Below are positions 1 through 15,239 of a DNA stretch of 64,000 nt, one piece after another. The DNA is from Rapana venosa (Eukaryota > Mollusca > Gastropoda > Neogastropoda > Muricidae): assembly GCA_028751875.1 (NCBI GenBank), contig CM054141.1, positions 49,271,516-49,335,515 of the forward strand, read 5' to 3'. A program made the position numbers and the translations under genes. The first letter of the stretch is position 1, and the number at the start of each line of letters is the position of its first letter. The notes under the pieces are model-generated. The model was not told the origin of the DNA and did no database searches. It saw only the letters and a program-made list of their open reading frames with translations.

Positions 1-284
1 GTGGAGCAGCTCCTGTGTTAAAGTTGACACGCCTCTGTGAAACCAAGCACGCCGCGGGAGTTCTTCAGCGTTTCCCCTTACGTTCAGCTCCCACAGTGCT
101 TTGGCATGTATGGGGAAATTACCTGCGTCAAAAGATCTGCAGTCTTATTCTTGAGCAGGAAAAGGGTTTTATTTTCATCGCTGAAAGAGGAGTCTGTACC
201 ATTCTCGCTGTTTTAATGAATTTAAGTCAGGTTTTTGACTGGATTATGCCAAATGGTCATCACAGCACTCTTACGAAATGCTGT

Positions 285-380
<96 letters not shown>

Positions 381-1175
381 AAAGGGTTTAAGGTACTTTG
401 GTGAATGGCCCATTTATAAAGCAAGTAGCACATACTCATTTATTTGAAATGTCAAGAAAGATCGTACATGACGAACAAGAGAATGAAAGAAGAGAGGGAG
501 AGGAAATGAACTTTTAACTCTTGGGACAATGGCCTTTGAGACAAAATAAACAGCACTGTACCAAAAATAGCCACCAATGAAGGAGAGAGATGGGGGAGGG
601 AGGGAGGGAGAGAGAGGGGAGGGGGAGAGAGGGGAGGGAGAGATTGATTGATTGATTTTGAAGATGATAGATTAGACCTAACAAACATTTCTACGTCCAC
701 TTCTGGCCCTTATGTTTTTTCTTTGCAACATCAAAAGTTAGCATCACAATCTTGAAGCTTGTAACTTGAAAACAAAACAAGTTTCATCGCAAAGAATAAA
801 CCGTGATAATTATGTAATGGTAAGAGAGACAGAGACAACATCTCTTATAGCAAATCGTGCTAAAACAGCGGTATCTGTTTGAATTGATCTCCCTTTTCCC
901 TTCGCCAATGGCGCACACTTAAAAGTTTTGGATCATATCCACACATTTAGCGTTTTCCTTGCGCGGAATTTATTTCATTTCATCTTCTGAGGGCTGGGTT
1001 GGTATATCTAAAACAGTTCACCTCGGTTTTTACTTTTTGTTTTGTTTGTTCCATTCATCTATTTATCTATTCGTTTATTTGTTTATCTATTTTGTTTTCT
1101 GGTTTTTGATGCGATTTTTGGACGCTATCCTATTTGATTGAATCGTGAGGAAGCGTTCTAATTCGTTCTTTCAAG

Positions 1176-1208
<33 letters not shown>

Positions 1209-1245
1209 CATCATGTTTATGTTTATGTCTATGTTTAATTGTTAT
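1..1245. other. Non-coding, no gene recognised
   Basis: Only simple repeats are visible: (GA)n at 288-378 and GGGA/GATT-rich sequence at 575-655. Short ORFs here translate the microsatellite and show no family signature. Confidence 0.6.
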
Positions 1246-1545
1246 TGGGGGCGGGATAGCTCAGTGGTCAGAGCACTCGCGTTCTCCAAGCTAATGTTAA
1301 GCAGCATTGAGCGTGGTTGCCAAGTGAATGGGTGACCGTTTGCGTGCCTTGGCTTCATTACAGTCCCCCAGTTCACCCAGCTGTAAATGAGTACCTGCCC
1401 TCTTTAGGGTCAGGGAAGGTAAAGCAGCGAGGGAGAAGAGTTGGGCGCCGCTCTCACTATGCTGGCCCCTGGAGAAGTTGAGGTCTCTGACGCCTTGCTC
1501 CTCTAGGACTGCATAGGTTATGGGACACCTTTACCTTTTACCTGT
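1246..1545 (+). repeat. SINE family B (tRNA-like box A fused to 5S-like segment)
   Basis: It begins GGGCGGGATAGCTCAGTGG, a tRNA-type A box. It continues with GTTAAGCAGCATTGAGCGTGG and GAATGGGTGACCG, resembling the internal promoter region of 5S rRNA, and ends in GGTTATGGGACACCTTTACC. The same arrangement recurs at 62753-63055 (+), 8128-8343 (-) and 36205-36325 (+). Confidence 0.7.
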
Positions 1546-1578
1546 TCTGTTAAGTAGTAGTATTAGTAGTAGGAATAG

Positions 1579-1622
<44 letters not shown>

Positions 1623-1689
1623 TCATTTTGTTATCATTATATTAATTGTTATTAATATCATCATCATTACAGTTATTATCATTATTAAG

Positions 1690-2345
1690 TGTCTTTATTA
1701 TCATCAGTGGTGTTGACTCTCTCAAGAAATAGATTTAAGAGGGTAGGGGAGAGCAGGCAGCTCTGGCGCACACTGGAGAAAGATGGCTGACAAAGCTTCG
1801 AAAGCGCCCCAAAGGATCGGAATCTGAGGGATCGGTGACGGTATTGACAATGTCCGATGTTGGTAGTTTGCCACTTTTCCTTCTGCCCTCAACCTAGCTG
1901 TGGAGAACTGTCGTCATTAGATTAAAATTTTGCTTGTGCGTTACTTTTTATCTGCTTGTATCATTTTCAGCAAATATTTTGCCTTTGCACTGAGAGTTCA
2001 TCAAGAATGCTTTCATTTGTTCTTCTTTCTGACCATCAGACTGTTAGAAGTCGCCTGTAGAACCTCATTTCGGCTCCGTTTATTTTGTGTCTTTCCAATT
2101 TTCGTAGTGTCCAGGCTTCTGACCCATTCACCAATACAGGCCAGATTAGTGTTTTGACAATTCTAATTTTGAGATCTTTAGGTACGCCTCTGTCTTTCCA
2201 GATGTTGTTTAACTAAATCACCTTTTGCTTGGCCATACCGATTCTAGCCATGACGTCTTGTGGATAGGCGCCATTGTTCTCTTTTAAAGAGTATAAATAT
2301 TTGAAATTTTGAACGTATTCCAAATCTGTTCCGTTGATATTGAAC
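1690..2345 (-). mobile_element. Decayed LINE reverse-transcriptase C-terminal region
   Basis: On the minus strand, degenerate frames read INGTDLEYVQNFKYL, QDVMARIGMAKQK, LKIRIVKTLIWPVLVNGSEA and MRFYRRLL, the usual tail of non-LTR retrotransposon ORF2 proteins. Stops and frame changes show that it is dead. A piece of its 3' end recurs at 26105-26205. Confidence 0.7.
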
Positions 2346-2349
2346 AAAA

Positions 2350-2475
2350 AGGAATACCCTCGAAGTCAGAATATGGCTGCCTTAATGGTGGGTAAACACG
2401 TTCGCATACACAAAATCTCATCATTGGGGGACTTCGGATCTGTAGCTGAGGAACAAAAACAAAATAAATAAATAA
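2350..2475 (+). repeat. Dispersed repeat D, copy 1
   Basis: Shares GAAGTCAGAATATGGCTGCC, TTAATGGTGGGTAAACACG and ATCTGTAGCTGAGGAAC with copies at 30130-30240 (+), 59770-59875 (-) and 62548-62655 (-). An A-rich tail with TAAATAAATAA follows. Confidence 0.6.
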
Positions 2476-2994
2476 AAATGATAGCAATCAAAACAGAACG
2501 GTTCTGACACGGAAAATTTTAACGACCACGCAACACTGAGTATTTTAGGGTGACAAAATGGCTGCAGACGTTTAGACGCAAGTGATTTTACATAGGCGGG
2601 CGTCCCTATCGTTTGCAAGAAAACATCGTCCCTTTCAGGGTGTGGGGGGAGGGGGGTACAGAGTATCTTATACCGCTTGCTTGAGGTTCAGTGACTGCTA
2701 TCCTTTTGTGAGCTGCGAAAAATAATCATGTGCTGGTTTGGGGGTTGTTGCTGGGTTTTTTAATCTTCATCGTGACAAAAATGTCAAGAAAAAGTGCGCG
2801 CGCGCGCGTGTGTTGAAAGTAATGGTGGTGATACTAGAATTTTTGTCAAAAGAAAATCAAAATATTCCTCTCTCTCTGTTCCCTTACCAGGAGGGATGTG
2901 TAGTGTCTGGTCTTCGCCTGTGCTTGTAATTCTGCAGGAGGTCTGCCCGCTGACCTCAGCCGACACATTCCGACTTTAGAGCAGCTCTTTTCAT

Positions 2995-3340
2995 TGTAGC
3001 CTCGTGGGGATGCCGGGGACTTGTCAGGATAAATAGCATCCCCGTCTTCTGCGCTTGGAATTACATCTTTTCTATCCCTCTCTTTGTTTCTGCCTTTTTC
3101 CTTTTCTCCTAGTCACGTCCTTCTTGTCTAGTTTCTGCCTTCCTGGTCTATTCTCCTGCCTTTTTTCTAGAAAGACTTAAAATATAATAATTCTCTACCA
3201 CGCTGAAGTCAGATGTGCTGGGCCTGGCGTGTCAGGCGTTTCAAGGCAAAACAACGCGTTTTCGGTCATAAGACAGACAACAAGTGTTGCTGTCTTGAGC
3301 GTTCGACGAAGAATAAGAACATTTCATTGTACAGGCACTA
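2995..3340 (-). repeat. Dispersed repeat E, copy 1
   Basis: Its reverse complement shares TTCTTCGTCGAACGCTC, AAAAAAGGCAGGAGAAT and CCCCGGCATCCCCACGA with 45470-45815. A shorter relative is at 55140-55315. Confidence 0.6.
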
Positions 3341-3600
3341 ATTGCACGCTGGGTATGTTTGTCTTTCCATAACCCACCGTTTGCTGACATGAATTACGGG
3401 ATCTTTAACGTGCATGTTTGGTCTTCTGTATGTATATATATGCACGAAGAGAATTAAGGCACTGGCAGGTCTGCACTTGAAGTTGATCCGAGGGATGGTA
3501 AAGATCTGCACCTTTCACTCACCAGATGCCGCCGAGATTCGAACCAGCGGGGATTGAAGTCAAAGGGTTTTAATCACCCGGCTATAGCGTCCGTCCTTCT
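3341..3600 (-). repeat. tRNA-headed SINE-like element
   Basis: The reverse complement starts with a tRNA-like head whose B box is GGTTCGAATCT (near 3535-3545). It continues through CACGTTAAAGATCCCGTAATT and runs into repeat E, so both may be one composite element. Confidence 0.5.
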
Positions 3601-3628
3601 CCTTTCATTAAGATTTCGGAAGAGTATG

Positions 3629-3752
3629 CCATTGTGTGCTGGTTGGAATGGATGACAGAATTTACAAAACTGCATACACACGGGGACTGGATGAAAGAAA
3701 ACACGAGTGCTTATTCCGTTATCCTCGAAATAAAATACTAAATAAATAAATA
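3629..3752 (+). repeat. SINE family A, 3' part
   Basis: Shares the body TACAAAACTGCATACACACG / GGGGACTGGATG and the 3' end GAGTGCTTATTCCGTTATCC with the complete copies at 38718-39063 and 49812-50165. TAAATAAATA tail. Confidence 0.7.
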
Positions 3753-4056
3753 GACAGAAAAGAAAAGAAAGTATTCACTTCTGAATACACACTCCAATCT
3801 TTAACTTTGGCACTGGACAAAGATACAACACTCTTGCCAAAGAGAAGAGTGGAGGGGGGGTGGAAGGGAGGAAGAGATAAGTGATATAAATAAATTGCAA
3901 TTTTTCTTTCTCTTGTTCCTTCATGATTTAGTGATTATCCATGTGTAAGAAGGCTGGATTAGTGGGAGCAAACTAATAAAACATCTATGCTGTTTTATGT
4001 CTTTGAGCAAATGAAACGTGCAAGGTACGACGGCAGTTATTTCCATGTGGATTTTA

Positions 4057-4060
4057 TCGC

Positions 4061-4102
<42 letters not shown>

Positions 4103-4156
4103 GTGTGTGTAGAGAGAGAGAGAGAAACGGTTTTGAATAGATAGATAGATAGATAG

Positions 4157-4239
<83 letters not shown>

Positions 4240-4240
4240 A
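4057..4240. repeat. (AT)n, (GA)n and (GATA)n compound microsatellite
   Basis: AT dinucleotides at 4063-4096, GA at 4110-4125, then GATA units from 4137 to 4240 with one GAGATA interruption. Confidence 0.9.
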
Positions 4241-4724
4241 ACGGTTTTGAACGCAAAAAGCACAGTGAATACAATGCAGTTTGATATAAAACATCATGAT
4301 CTTCAACAGAATAATTTTCTGCTTTTATTCCAAAAAGCTGTCGGTTTGTGGTCTTTCTCCTATTCAACACTTGCAAACATGTTTAAGCTCTCATCTTAAA
4401 AAGAACGATAATGTGTTTTCACACACAAATTCCACTTTGGGGTATATTGAAAGCATCTTTGCATATTCCTTTAAGTATGAAAATAAACTGAGAGGGAATA
4501 TAATAACATTGATATTAGGCAACAGCACTTGTTGTGATCGTCGTGATTTTTTAAAAAATAGTATCTATTCAATATTGAATTCCACCGATGACAAACAGAA
4601 AGATAGGAATTTTTTTCTCTCTCATTTCTTTTTTAAAAACATTTTGCTGCCTCCTCTTCTGGGATGTTCCCGTCTTGCTGTTTCCACGCCGCTCATTTCA
4701 ATTTCTCCACCGCAGCTATACCCA

Positions 4725-4995
4725 GATTTGTTATGTCGGGTCCTTGGGGTCAGAAGTCGACAGGGAGCCCATCAATGTCAGGCCACCAGCCAGAGGGGCC
4801 CTGCACTGCTGCTGGGTCACATTGGTGGTGTTTAGTGGCGCCTGTTCTGAGCTAACATACGCGGGACTCCACCTACTAAGCCCCCTACTGACGACAGTAA
4901 TAGCTCAGTCGCGGAGCCAGACTGAGTGGGACGCCTACCCAGGGTGGCGACCAGCACAACGTCCCTTTAACGACCCTCTCCCATAAACCTCCAGC
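4725..4995. other. GC-rich island of unknown nature
   Basis: Clearly more GC-rich than the AT-rich DNA around it and open in a frame with no recognisable domain. It could be an old SINE or LINE piece. Confidence 0.3.
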
Positions 4996-5104
4996 CCCGA
5001 AGGCTTTACACAAAGTCCCCACAGGCTCAGAAGTGTATGGGGAAAACGAAGCTGAGGTAGGAATGAGACCAAAGCAACTGGGGTCACTGAATCAGGAACA
5101 ATTT

Positions 5105-5470
5105 TCTGTTATTGCATGACGATCAATGACGATGAGAATGAGGAGATGTTGTAGCTATGAAAGTGCATCTGCTTTGAGACCAATTGAAAGGGTTGTACTC
5201 TGCACTTTCGAGCATTACATATCCAGACGTCAACCGGGCCCGAGAGATGCAGACACATGCAGTGTTCGCCAAGTAATTTGAGCAACATTCTCAAAATCGC
5301 ATCCGTTAAGTGGATGAAGCTCGACTGTGAGGTCCCAGTCGTCCAAATAAACCCATGGCAATCTTACTCTGGGTAGGGGCCGGCCGGACTCCGAAAAATC
5401 CTTATGATTTTTACGGGATTCAAACCCGTGACCTTCCAGTCCGTAACCTAACCACTGCTGCGAGGTGGCT
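5105..5470 (-). repeat. tRNA-headed SINE candidate
   Basis: Reverse complement: CAGCAGTGGTTAGGTTACGG (box A area) and CACGGGTTTGAATCCCG (box B), followed by about 300 bp of unique-looking sequence. Only one copy is seen, so family status rests on the head. Confidence 0.4.
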
Positions 5471-5539
5471 GGTAATGACAAGATGATTTTGAAAAGGCCC
5501 TGATCACACTGAAGTAATTATGATAGTTATTACCTCGCC

Positions 5540-5710
5540 GTGTGAAAAATAGTCCGTGGAAATATCAGTATGGTATCTCCGCGATGACATGTCACTGTAT
5601 CAGACAGGATCTTGTACAGCACAACAAGCCATGGCGGTTGTAATAGGGTGACACTTGTTATAGAACGGCGTTCTCTGGGGGATCTGGTTACCTTACGGTT
5701 CAACTATCTA
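5540..5710 (+). repeat. Extra copy of the duplicated module
   Basis: Shares AAATATCAG, ATCTCCGC, GACACTTG and GGGGGATCTGGTTACCTTAC with 7600-7790 and, more weakly, with 7010-7160. Confidence 0.55.
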
Positions 5711-6299
5711 TTGCAAAGAATTTTTGCCGAAGCCACTTTCCTGAAATCTTAAATCTATCCTTGCTAACTCTACAACTACTGGTCATTACTTTTTCTCTCC
5801 TCTTTTAAAACTGGGGGTTTTTTTCGTTGCCTGTATTATGGGATTTGTATCCAGCATTCTTTCATGCTGTAGAGGTATAAGCGGGTGTGAATTTATAATG
5901 ACAATGTGAGAAAAAAAACTATGTGATGTGATTTTGTTGGGTGTGTTTCTGTTTTGTTTTTCTTGTCTTTTTTTGTTTGTTTTACATATACTTTTGCTTG
6001 TTGTCAGACCAATGTATGTTGTTAGTGTACATACATGGGTGTATGTATGGAGTATGAATGAGGAGGGGAGAATGAAAGGAGAAACAGAGACTGACAGACT
6101 GAATGAAAGTTCTTTTTCTGTGTTAGTCAAATATGTATTTGCCACACACCACACAACTCTGCAAGTCCACAGAATCATACTTTACTGCTGAAACTAGATT
6201 AGGAAAATGCTTTCCTTTTTTTTTTGCAGTACGCTTTCTTCTCCTCCCTCCTCTTTTTCCCACTTCCCTACAAAATAACCAGCTAGATTAAATTTAATT

Positions 6300-7165
6300 A
6301 TACCTTAAAGCGGAGCAAAACGTATTATTCAAATCAAAATCAAAATTATCAGCAAACGACAACACGATCTTCAACTGATTTAAATTGGAATATCAGGAAA
6401 AGAAAATGCAATCTTCACATTTTAACTATGTTAATTGCAAGAAATGTTTAACTTAAAAAGTGCCGATACCTATATTTTGTTGGCCTTTTTGTTACACGCA
6501 TGCACTCACAAAGTAATAATTTATACCTCCAGCTGTTGTAGAATTAATGCAAGCCTGCAGGCCTCTGCTCATTTAAAGGAAAATATCTAATCTATTTTAT
6601 AATATTTCCTGCATTAAGAACTGTCCGTTTAAGACTCACATCCTGCAAAAAAAGCTCTTTGACAAATGATATCTCACCTTATGCTGGATTTAATCCCCTG
6701 AATTCTTCGATTAAAACCCGTAAAACAGAACCCACAATAAAAGAAAGAAAGCAAGAAACCTCACACGGACACACAAGGAATAAATCTCTTTCCTTGGTTT
6801 GTCACATTCAAAGACGGCTTTTAGAAGAAAGAAAAACACTGAAATACGAGCGAAAACTAAAAGCAGCGCAGAAACTGTAAAAGAAACATTCGTTTGCTCA
6901 TAAATATTGAATTTTCATGATGACGAGAATCCATGAAGACATCAATACGTAGATTGCACACAAAAATCCGTAATCACACCTGATTTATTATTGTAATTAC
7001 GGCATAGATTTCAAGAAATATCAGAATGAGCATCTCCGCTGTGACTTATCACTGAATCAAGCAGCCTCATTAACAGAACAACAAAGGGGTGTAATGCAGT
7101 GATACGGGTTATGCAGGGGTAGCGTTCCCTGGTGTATCTGGTTTCCTCACGGTTTGGCACATGGT
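6300..7165 (+). repeat. Segmental duplication unit 1
   Basis: Collinear with 9110-10515 once the retrotransposon at 9424-10097 is removed. Shared anchors include TTTATACCTCCAGCT, AATGATATC, CATCTCCGCTGTGACTTATC and CAACAAAGGGGTGTAATGCA. No coding signal. Confidence 0.7.
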
Positions 7166-7299
7166 TTTCTTAATAGTGTCTGTAGCTAGTGTCATTCTTA
7201 AAATCAGTGAAACCTTACAAAAACTCACGTATTATACGAACGCATTTGTGCAGGTGCGCTCTTTTCCCAACACACACATGCATGCAAATGCATCTCTCT

Positions 7300-7303
7300 C
7301 TCG

Positions 7304-7394
<91 letters not shown>
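7300..7394. repeat. (CT)n microsatellite
   Basis: More than 40 uninterrupted CT units. The long ORFs over it are artefacts of the repeat. Confidence 0.95.
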
Positions 7395-7395
<1 letters not shown>

Positions 7396-7599
7396 TACAA
7401 TTAATTTTGCATATAGATATATGTCATATATGTCATTTTAAAAAATGTTGTAGCAATACTTGTCAGGATTTCTAAAAACGAAAACAGTATAAACACATTC
7501 TTATACAGGTATTCGATCCCATTAATGAGAGAGAGAGAGACAAAGAGATATTCCGAAACCACAATGATTATTACTCTAGAGTTGTTATCATAACTACAT

Positions 7600-7790
7600 T
7601 TTAAACACATACCATGCTGATATCAGAGTGGACCATCTTCACATACTGACATATCACCGCATCACAAAGCCTTTCACAGTACAACAGAGGTGGATGTAGT
7701 ACAACAATGGGCTGTTGTAATACGGTGACACTTGTTCGAGAGCGATGTCCTCCGGTGGATCTGGTTACCTCATGGCACAAGAAGTCATTG
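7600..7790 (+). repeat. Extra copy of the duplicated module
   Basis: ACATATCACCGCATCAC, GTTGTAATACGGTGACACTTG and GGATCTGGTTACCTCA align with 5590-5700. A possible fifth, very worn copy is at 11860-11990. Confidence 0.55.
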
Positions 7791-8127
7791 TGAAAAACCA
7801 CCACCGAAGCCATGTGACGGATGGCATTTCTTACGACCATCCACTGAACTAGTTACTGCTGCTTGTCTTCTCTGTAGAATCGAATGTTTCTTGTATTTCG
7901 ACCCAACTCTGTTTCATAAAAAAAGAGACTTCTTGTTTTACAGATAAAGTTTTGTACTGTTTAGGTTCAAGCAGATGTTCAGTTGACAAAGATGTATCAA
8001 ACACATGGATTTTTTTGTTTCTGGTTTTGTTTGTTTGTTTTAAAGGGGGAGCTAACTTTTTGTTTGTTTGTTTTTGTGTTGTTGTTTGTTTGTTGTTGTT
8101 GTGTGGGGGGGGGGGGGGTTGGGGGGC

Positions 8128-8343
8128 GATGGGTACAAGAAAAGAAGGGAAAAGTGTTCCCATAACCTGTGCAGTCGATAGGGAGCAAGGTGCCTAAGAC
8201 CTCAGCTTGTCTAGGAGCTAGCATTTTGAGGGTGGCGCCCATCTTCTCCCTCTCGCTGCTTTACCTAGAGGTAACCACTCTCAGCACTGCTTAAGCTCGG
8301 CTTGGGGAGAGCGAGTGCTCTGATCACTGAGTTATCCCGTCGC
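8128..8343 (-). repeat. SINE family B copy, internally deleted
   Basis: The reverse complement starts GACGGGATAACTCAGTGATC and keeps the TTAAGCAGTGCTGAGAGTGG part and the 3' AGGTTATGGGAACAC. It lacks the middle of the full copies. Confidence 0.65.
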
Positions 8344-8675
8344 TAGTGAGAATGGGAAGAGTAGAGTAAAAGAGAGACAGAGACATACCGACTGATTGAC
8401 TGACTGACGGATGGACATGTTGCTTGATTTGCCATTCCTATTGTCCATCTTTCATCTCTTTTAACGTAATCCATAAAGGTACTCGGTTAACGCCTTGACA
8501 GTGGTCAGACTGTCCATTACTGTTCACTAAACATCAAGTCTGTGAGGTACCAACTGTTGAAAAACCCGATACTGAAATAGCTGTGTTTTCTTAAATGTTT
8601 TTGTTTTCTTGATTAGTCAGTTATGCATTTCCCCAGAATAAATAATTTCATGTCATTTTATCTTATAATATAATA

Positions 8676-8953
8676 ATAATAATTAAATGGAATTATATAG
8701 CGCTATATCTTGCAAAAAGAAATCAAAGCGCTTACATTCAACACACCCATACATACAACCAATAACAATTAACAGAGTTAACAAATTTAAATGTACATAT
8801 ACGCGCGCGTGCGCACGCACCACCACCCACACACACAACACACCCACCAACACACACACACACACACACACACACAAAGTTTATACACTTTGGCAGGATG
8901 GTGGGATTTGGGCTCTTTAAGGCAGGGATAGATTTGAGATGAAACAAGAGGGT
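8676..8953 (-). mobile_element. Non-LTR retrotransposon 3' end, reversed
   Basis: The reverse complement CTCTTGTTTCATCTCA ... GCAAGATATAGCGCTATA ... (ATT)n matches the 3' end of the element at 9424-10097, including a (GT)n block in the same place. Confidence 0.7.
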
Positions 8954-9109
8954 GGAAATCAGATTTGGAATAAATATGTCTTATCACGTTCCATAGTAAA
9001 ATAAGACTTGTAAAAACTACTAATATCTTTTCTTGTTCTGTGTTGCACACACTCTCTCCCTCTCCCCACCAGACGCGAAACCAGAGCAGTTTAATCATAG
9101 CTGATGGTA

Positions 9110-9830
9110 GAGTGAGAAATAGTGGTATCCTACATTCTAAGTGAAATCATCAGCAAAAGACGACTCATTAGAATTGGAGCACCAGCAAAGAGAAAACACA
9201 GTCTTAACATTTTGGGCTGTGAAACCTTTTTCATATTAGAAAACTGCAAAACTACTTACTGTTAACCTTTGTGCTAAACATCTTGTGTGCGTAAGCACTC
9301 TCAAATGATTTATACCTCCAGCTATTGTTGAATTAACACCAGTCTAAAATGGTTCTACTCGTTTTGAAAATAAAGGAATCGATTAAAAATAATTCCAGTA
9401 TTAAAATGTCCATTATAGCTTCATGTTCTAAAAAAAAATCTTCACTGGTTGCCTGTGCCACAGAGTGTAAACTATAAGATCAGTAACCTCTGTTAAAAAT
9501 GCCTCCACAAAACAGCACCTTCCTACCTCTGTGAATGTCTTCACCTATGCACTCCTCGTTCCCTCCGCTCTGCTGCAGATACCTTGTGCTTAAGAATACC
9601 CAGTTTCAACCAATCCACCGTTGGCCGTCGCTCTTTTTGTTTCTAGTCCATCGATCTGGAATGACCTCCCTCTCTCCCTTCGCCAAAAACCTTCTTATGA
9701 CGCTTTTAAATCTGGCCTCAAGACACTTTTATTCCAAACCTAGGATTCTCCCCTCTTGTTTCATCTCATTTTTGTCCCTGCCCTCAACAGCCAAAACCTC
9801 ATCACCCTGCCGAAATGTAAACCTTTGTGC

Positions 9831-9904
<74 letters not shown>

Positions 9905-10509
9905 ATTTGAATTTGTAAAAACTATTAATGTAACTGGCTGCATGCGAATGAGTAGCATGAATGAAAGTGCTTTGATTTGTTGGGTTTTGGGGGGGGGGGG
10001 GGGGGGGGGGGGGGTTGGTGGGTTTTTTGTTGTTGTTTTTTTTTGGGGGCTGCAAGATATAGCGCTATATAAATTCCATGTATTATTATTAAAAGCTATT
10101 TTTGTTAAATGATATCCCGTCGTATGCCAGATTTGATATCAAAGCTTCACAGAGTTAAAAACAAAAGAAAACATGGGACTCTTTTATATTTCTAAATTCA
10201 TTTCGTGCTCATACAAAATCGACTAAAGAAAAAAATTATTCTTTTTCACATAAGTATTGAATTCTCTTGATATCTAGAATCCAGAGAGAGATCAATACAG
10301 TGATTCTTAACCCCCAAAAAACTTATAATCGTACCTGATTTATTACTGTAATTATGTCACAAAGTCTAAGAAATATCAGGACGGGCATCTCCGCTGTGAC
10401 TTATCACAGAATCAGGCAGCCTAGCCTCACGAACAGAACAACAAAGGGGTGTAATGCAGTAATACGTGTTATGCAGGAGTAGCGTTCCCTGCTGTATATC
10501 GTTACGTGC

Positions 10510-10515
<6 letters not shown>
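9110..10515 (+). repeat. Segmental duplication unit 2 split by a retrotransposon
   Basis: Flanks 9110-9423 and 10098-10515 match unit 1 in order. The LINE end between them has no counterpart in unit 1, so it inserted after the duplication. Confidence 0.7.
9424..10097 (+). mobile_element. Non-LTR retrotransposon 3' end
   Basis: Degenerate ORF2 tail with SPSIWNDLPLSLRQKPSYDA and FKSGLKTLLFQ (9649-9735), then a 3' UTR with GTGC/GT repeats, a G-run at 9987-10015, and the end GATATAGCGCTATATAAATTCC with (ATT)n. Inactive. Confidence 0.75.
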
Positions 10516-12800
<2,285 letters not shown>

Positions 12801-14290
12801 GGAGATAGAGAGGGGGGTGGGTACGTCTGGGTCTCGCTGCTTCCAAGAGCAGTAGAGAAGTTTTACAACATATTGGATTCCTCTTCCTCTCTTTCTTTTT
12901 TTTCAATCTGCACTTAACATGTCCATCCTGATGCATTTGAGGGCTCGTTCATAAAATGCTGTCTCGGTCACTCCATCTTGGCTGGTTTATCTAGGGTCGA
13001 TGACGATGCCAGAACAGTGACCACGAGAAGAGGACATCGCCGAGAAGATTTTGTTCTGCCCAAGAGAATTTTTAAATGGGATTTTATTTCTTCTGGAAAA
13101 AGATGGGCGTCCTTTCCCAAAGGAAAGAAACCTATTCCGTCCAGAAATTTTACACTTCTTCGGGAAAAACAAACAACGTTTCAGAAGTGGTTTTTTTGTG
13201 TGTGTGCATGGCGTTTGACATAACAGCCTTATTTAAGTTTATGGGCAGAATATGATTATTTAAAGCACGGTTGTGAGAAAAGTGTAAATTCAAAAGATAG
13301 TTCTTGGCCCAGGCCAAAAGCTTCGTCGGTAATTGATTTAAGCAACGTGCCAAGACCTATATTGAAATAATGTTATGCTTTAAAATGTTATGTTGGGATT
13401 GTCTTTATTTATGACAAGCTCTTAGCATGACAACCTGTACTCTTTATTAAAGGAAGAATATCTTCTGAAGTTGGAGTATGGCTGCCCGTGTGATGCAATA
13501 CTTTAAAACAACGACACACACAGATTGAAAACAACCCCACACACACATTTTTCATCCAGAGTGGTCCCAGGTGTTAAACTTGTGATCGCCCGACAATAAC
13601 AACGACAAAAGATGGTACACTTTTGTCCGAAATATATGGCACAGAGAGATTCCTTAAGTGGCAATGTGTCTACAGCTAATAAGAAGAGGTTTACCTTGTT
13701 AAATGCTTTTCAGCATTCAGACATCACAATTATATAGCAGAAAAGCTTTATGGGTTTAATATAAACATGGTTTCCGTAAAGTTTATTATATTTTAATCCG
13801 CGCAACGTGATTTACAGCTGATGGCATCACGTTATTGCTGGAAACGGTAAAATATACGTCATTTAGATGCAACACTTAAATGTGACATACCTCTTATGTA
13901 ACACAGGCTCTGTAAAGTTCAGAATAAATGCAGCGACATCAACTATTGATATGAAAATTTGACAGTCTTACACGATTTGCCTCTTCAGTGTGTTCAATGT
14001 GGAGATCTTAGCCAGCAAAAATTGCAGATATGTTGTGGCTTTGTTTCTTAGTTTTTTCTTTTGAGGTTTTTTTTTTTATTGTTTTGTTTCTTTTATTCTT
14101 GTTTTTGTTTTCCTTTGTTCGGGAGGGGAAGGGAAGAGATGTGGGTGGGTGGGTGGATGAGGGGATGGGGACGCAGAGAGTTGTTAAAACGACGGAGAGA
14201 AAAAAATGATTGTGTATTCCTGATAATCTCCTTTTCTTTCTTTTGTCAATGTCTATCGATTTGTCTGTCTGTCTCTCCATCTGGTTTTTT
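12801..14290. other. Non-coding stretch, little to report
   Basis: Mostly unique-looking sequence apart from repeat G. A modest open frame at 12978-13223 has no recognisable domain and no splice context. Confidence 0.5.
13355..13565 (+). repeat. Dispersed repeat G, copy 1
   Basis: ATGCTTTAAAATGTTATGTT, GACAAGCTCTTAGCATGACAA and GAGTATGGCTGCC match 32465-32665 in order. Confidence 0.55.
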
Positions 14291-14302
14291 TCCATTTCTT
14301 TG

Positions 14303-14393
<91 letters not shown>

Positions 14394-14848
14394 TTTACCG
14401 TTCTTCGCGTACAGCTTGTCTTTCTTTCTTTCTTTTTCTTCCCACAATTATTTCCCACTCAACGGGGAGTTTTCTTCTCCCTTTTTCTCTGTACAAGTTT
14501 CGATAATGTTTCACACTCTTCTTGGACAAACGCTTTCTAACAAGCCCGTAGTTTTCTTGTCTATCTATCATCCAACTTTTTTTCTAACAAGCATACACAC
14601 GCACGCGCGTGCACTCACCCTCACACGCACACACACTCACACATACGGGGTGTACGCACACACACGCGCACGCACATACACACACACAACACACAACAAC
14701 ACACACACAGTCACACACACAGTCACACACACACATACACACACAATCACACACACAGTCACACACACACACTCTCTCTCTCTCACACACACAAAACACA
14801 TACACACGCACAAACACACACACACACAACACACACACACAAACACAC

Positions 14849-14885
<37 letters not shown>

Positions 14886-14892
14886 CACACCA

Positions 14893-14930
<38 letters not shown>

Positions 14931-15146
14931 ACTTTCCTTCGCTGTCTTCTTCCTGTCTTTTCTATTTTTTTTACTCGAGTCGTTCTATATCGGGGAAAAC
15001 ACCCTTTGTCTCTTTTCCTTTTCTTTCCTTTTTTCTTTCTTTCTTCAAAGCACCCAATGCTCTATCAAATACTGGCAATGTAACAACACGGTATCAAAAC
15101 AGTCTATGTCCGTCTGCCTATCTGTCTCTCTGTCTCTGTCTGTCTG

Positions 15147-15239
<93 letters not shown>

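Noticed and set aside
222..447. ORFs of alternating Arg-Glu or Leu-Ser
   Set aside because: They translate a (GA)n tract; the same holds for similar ORFs at 7189-7475, 11325-11808, 12086-12457, 14253-15250, 33882-34085, 37053-37371 and elsewhere.
1250..1340. Functional tRNA gene
   Set aside because: Only the A-box region is tRNA-like, and the same unit recurs dispersed with a longer body, so it is a SINE head. The same applies to 3530-3597, 5410-5470, 36365-36440, 39000-39062 and 49820-49895.
4296..4986. Open frames around the GC-rich island
   Set aside because: No family motif, no splice context and no matching neighbours; kept only as an unexplained composition block.
12978..13223. Lys/Arg-rich ORF
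   Set aside because: Short, without conserved motifs or splice signals; probably chance.
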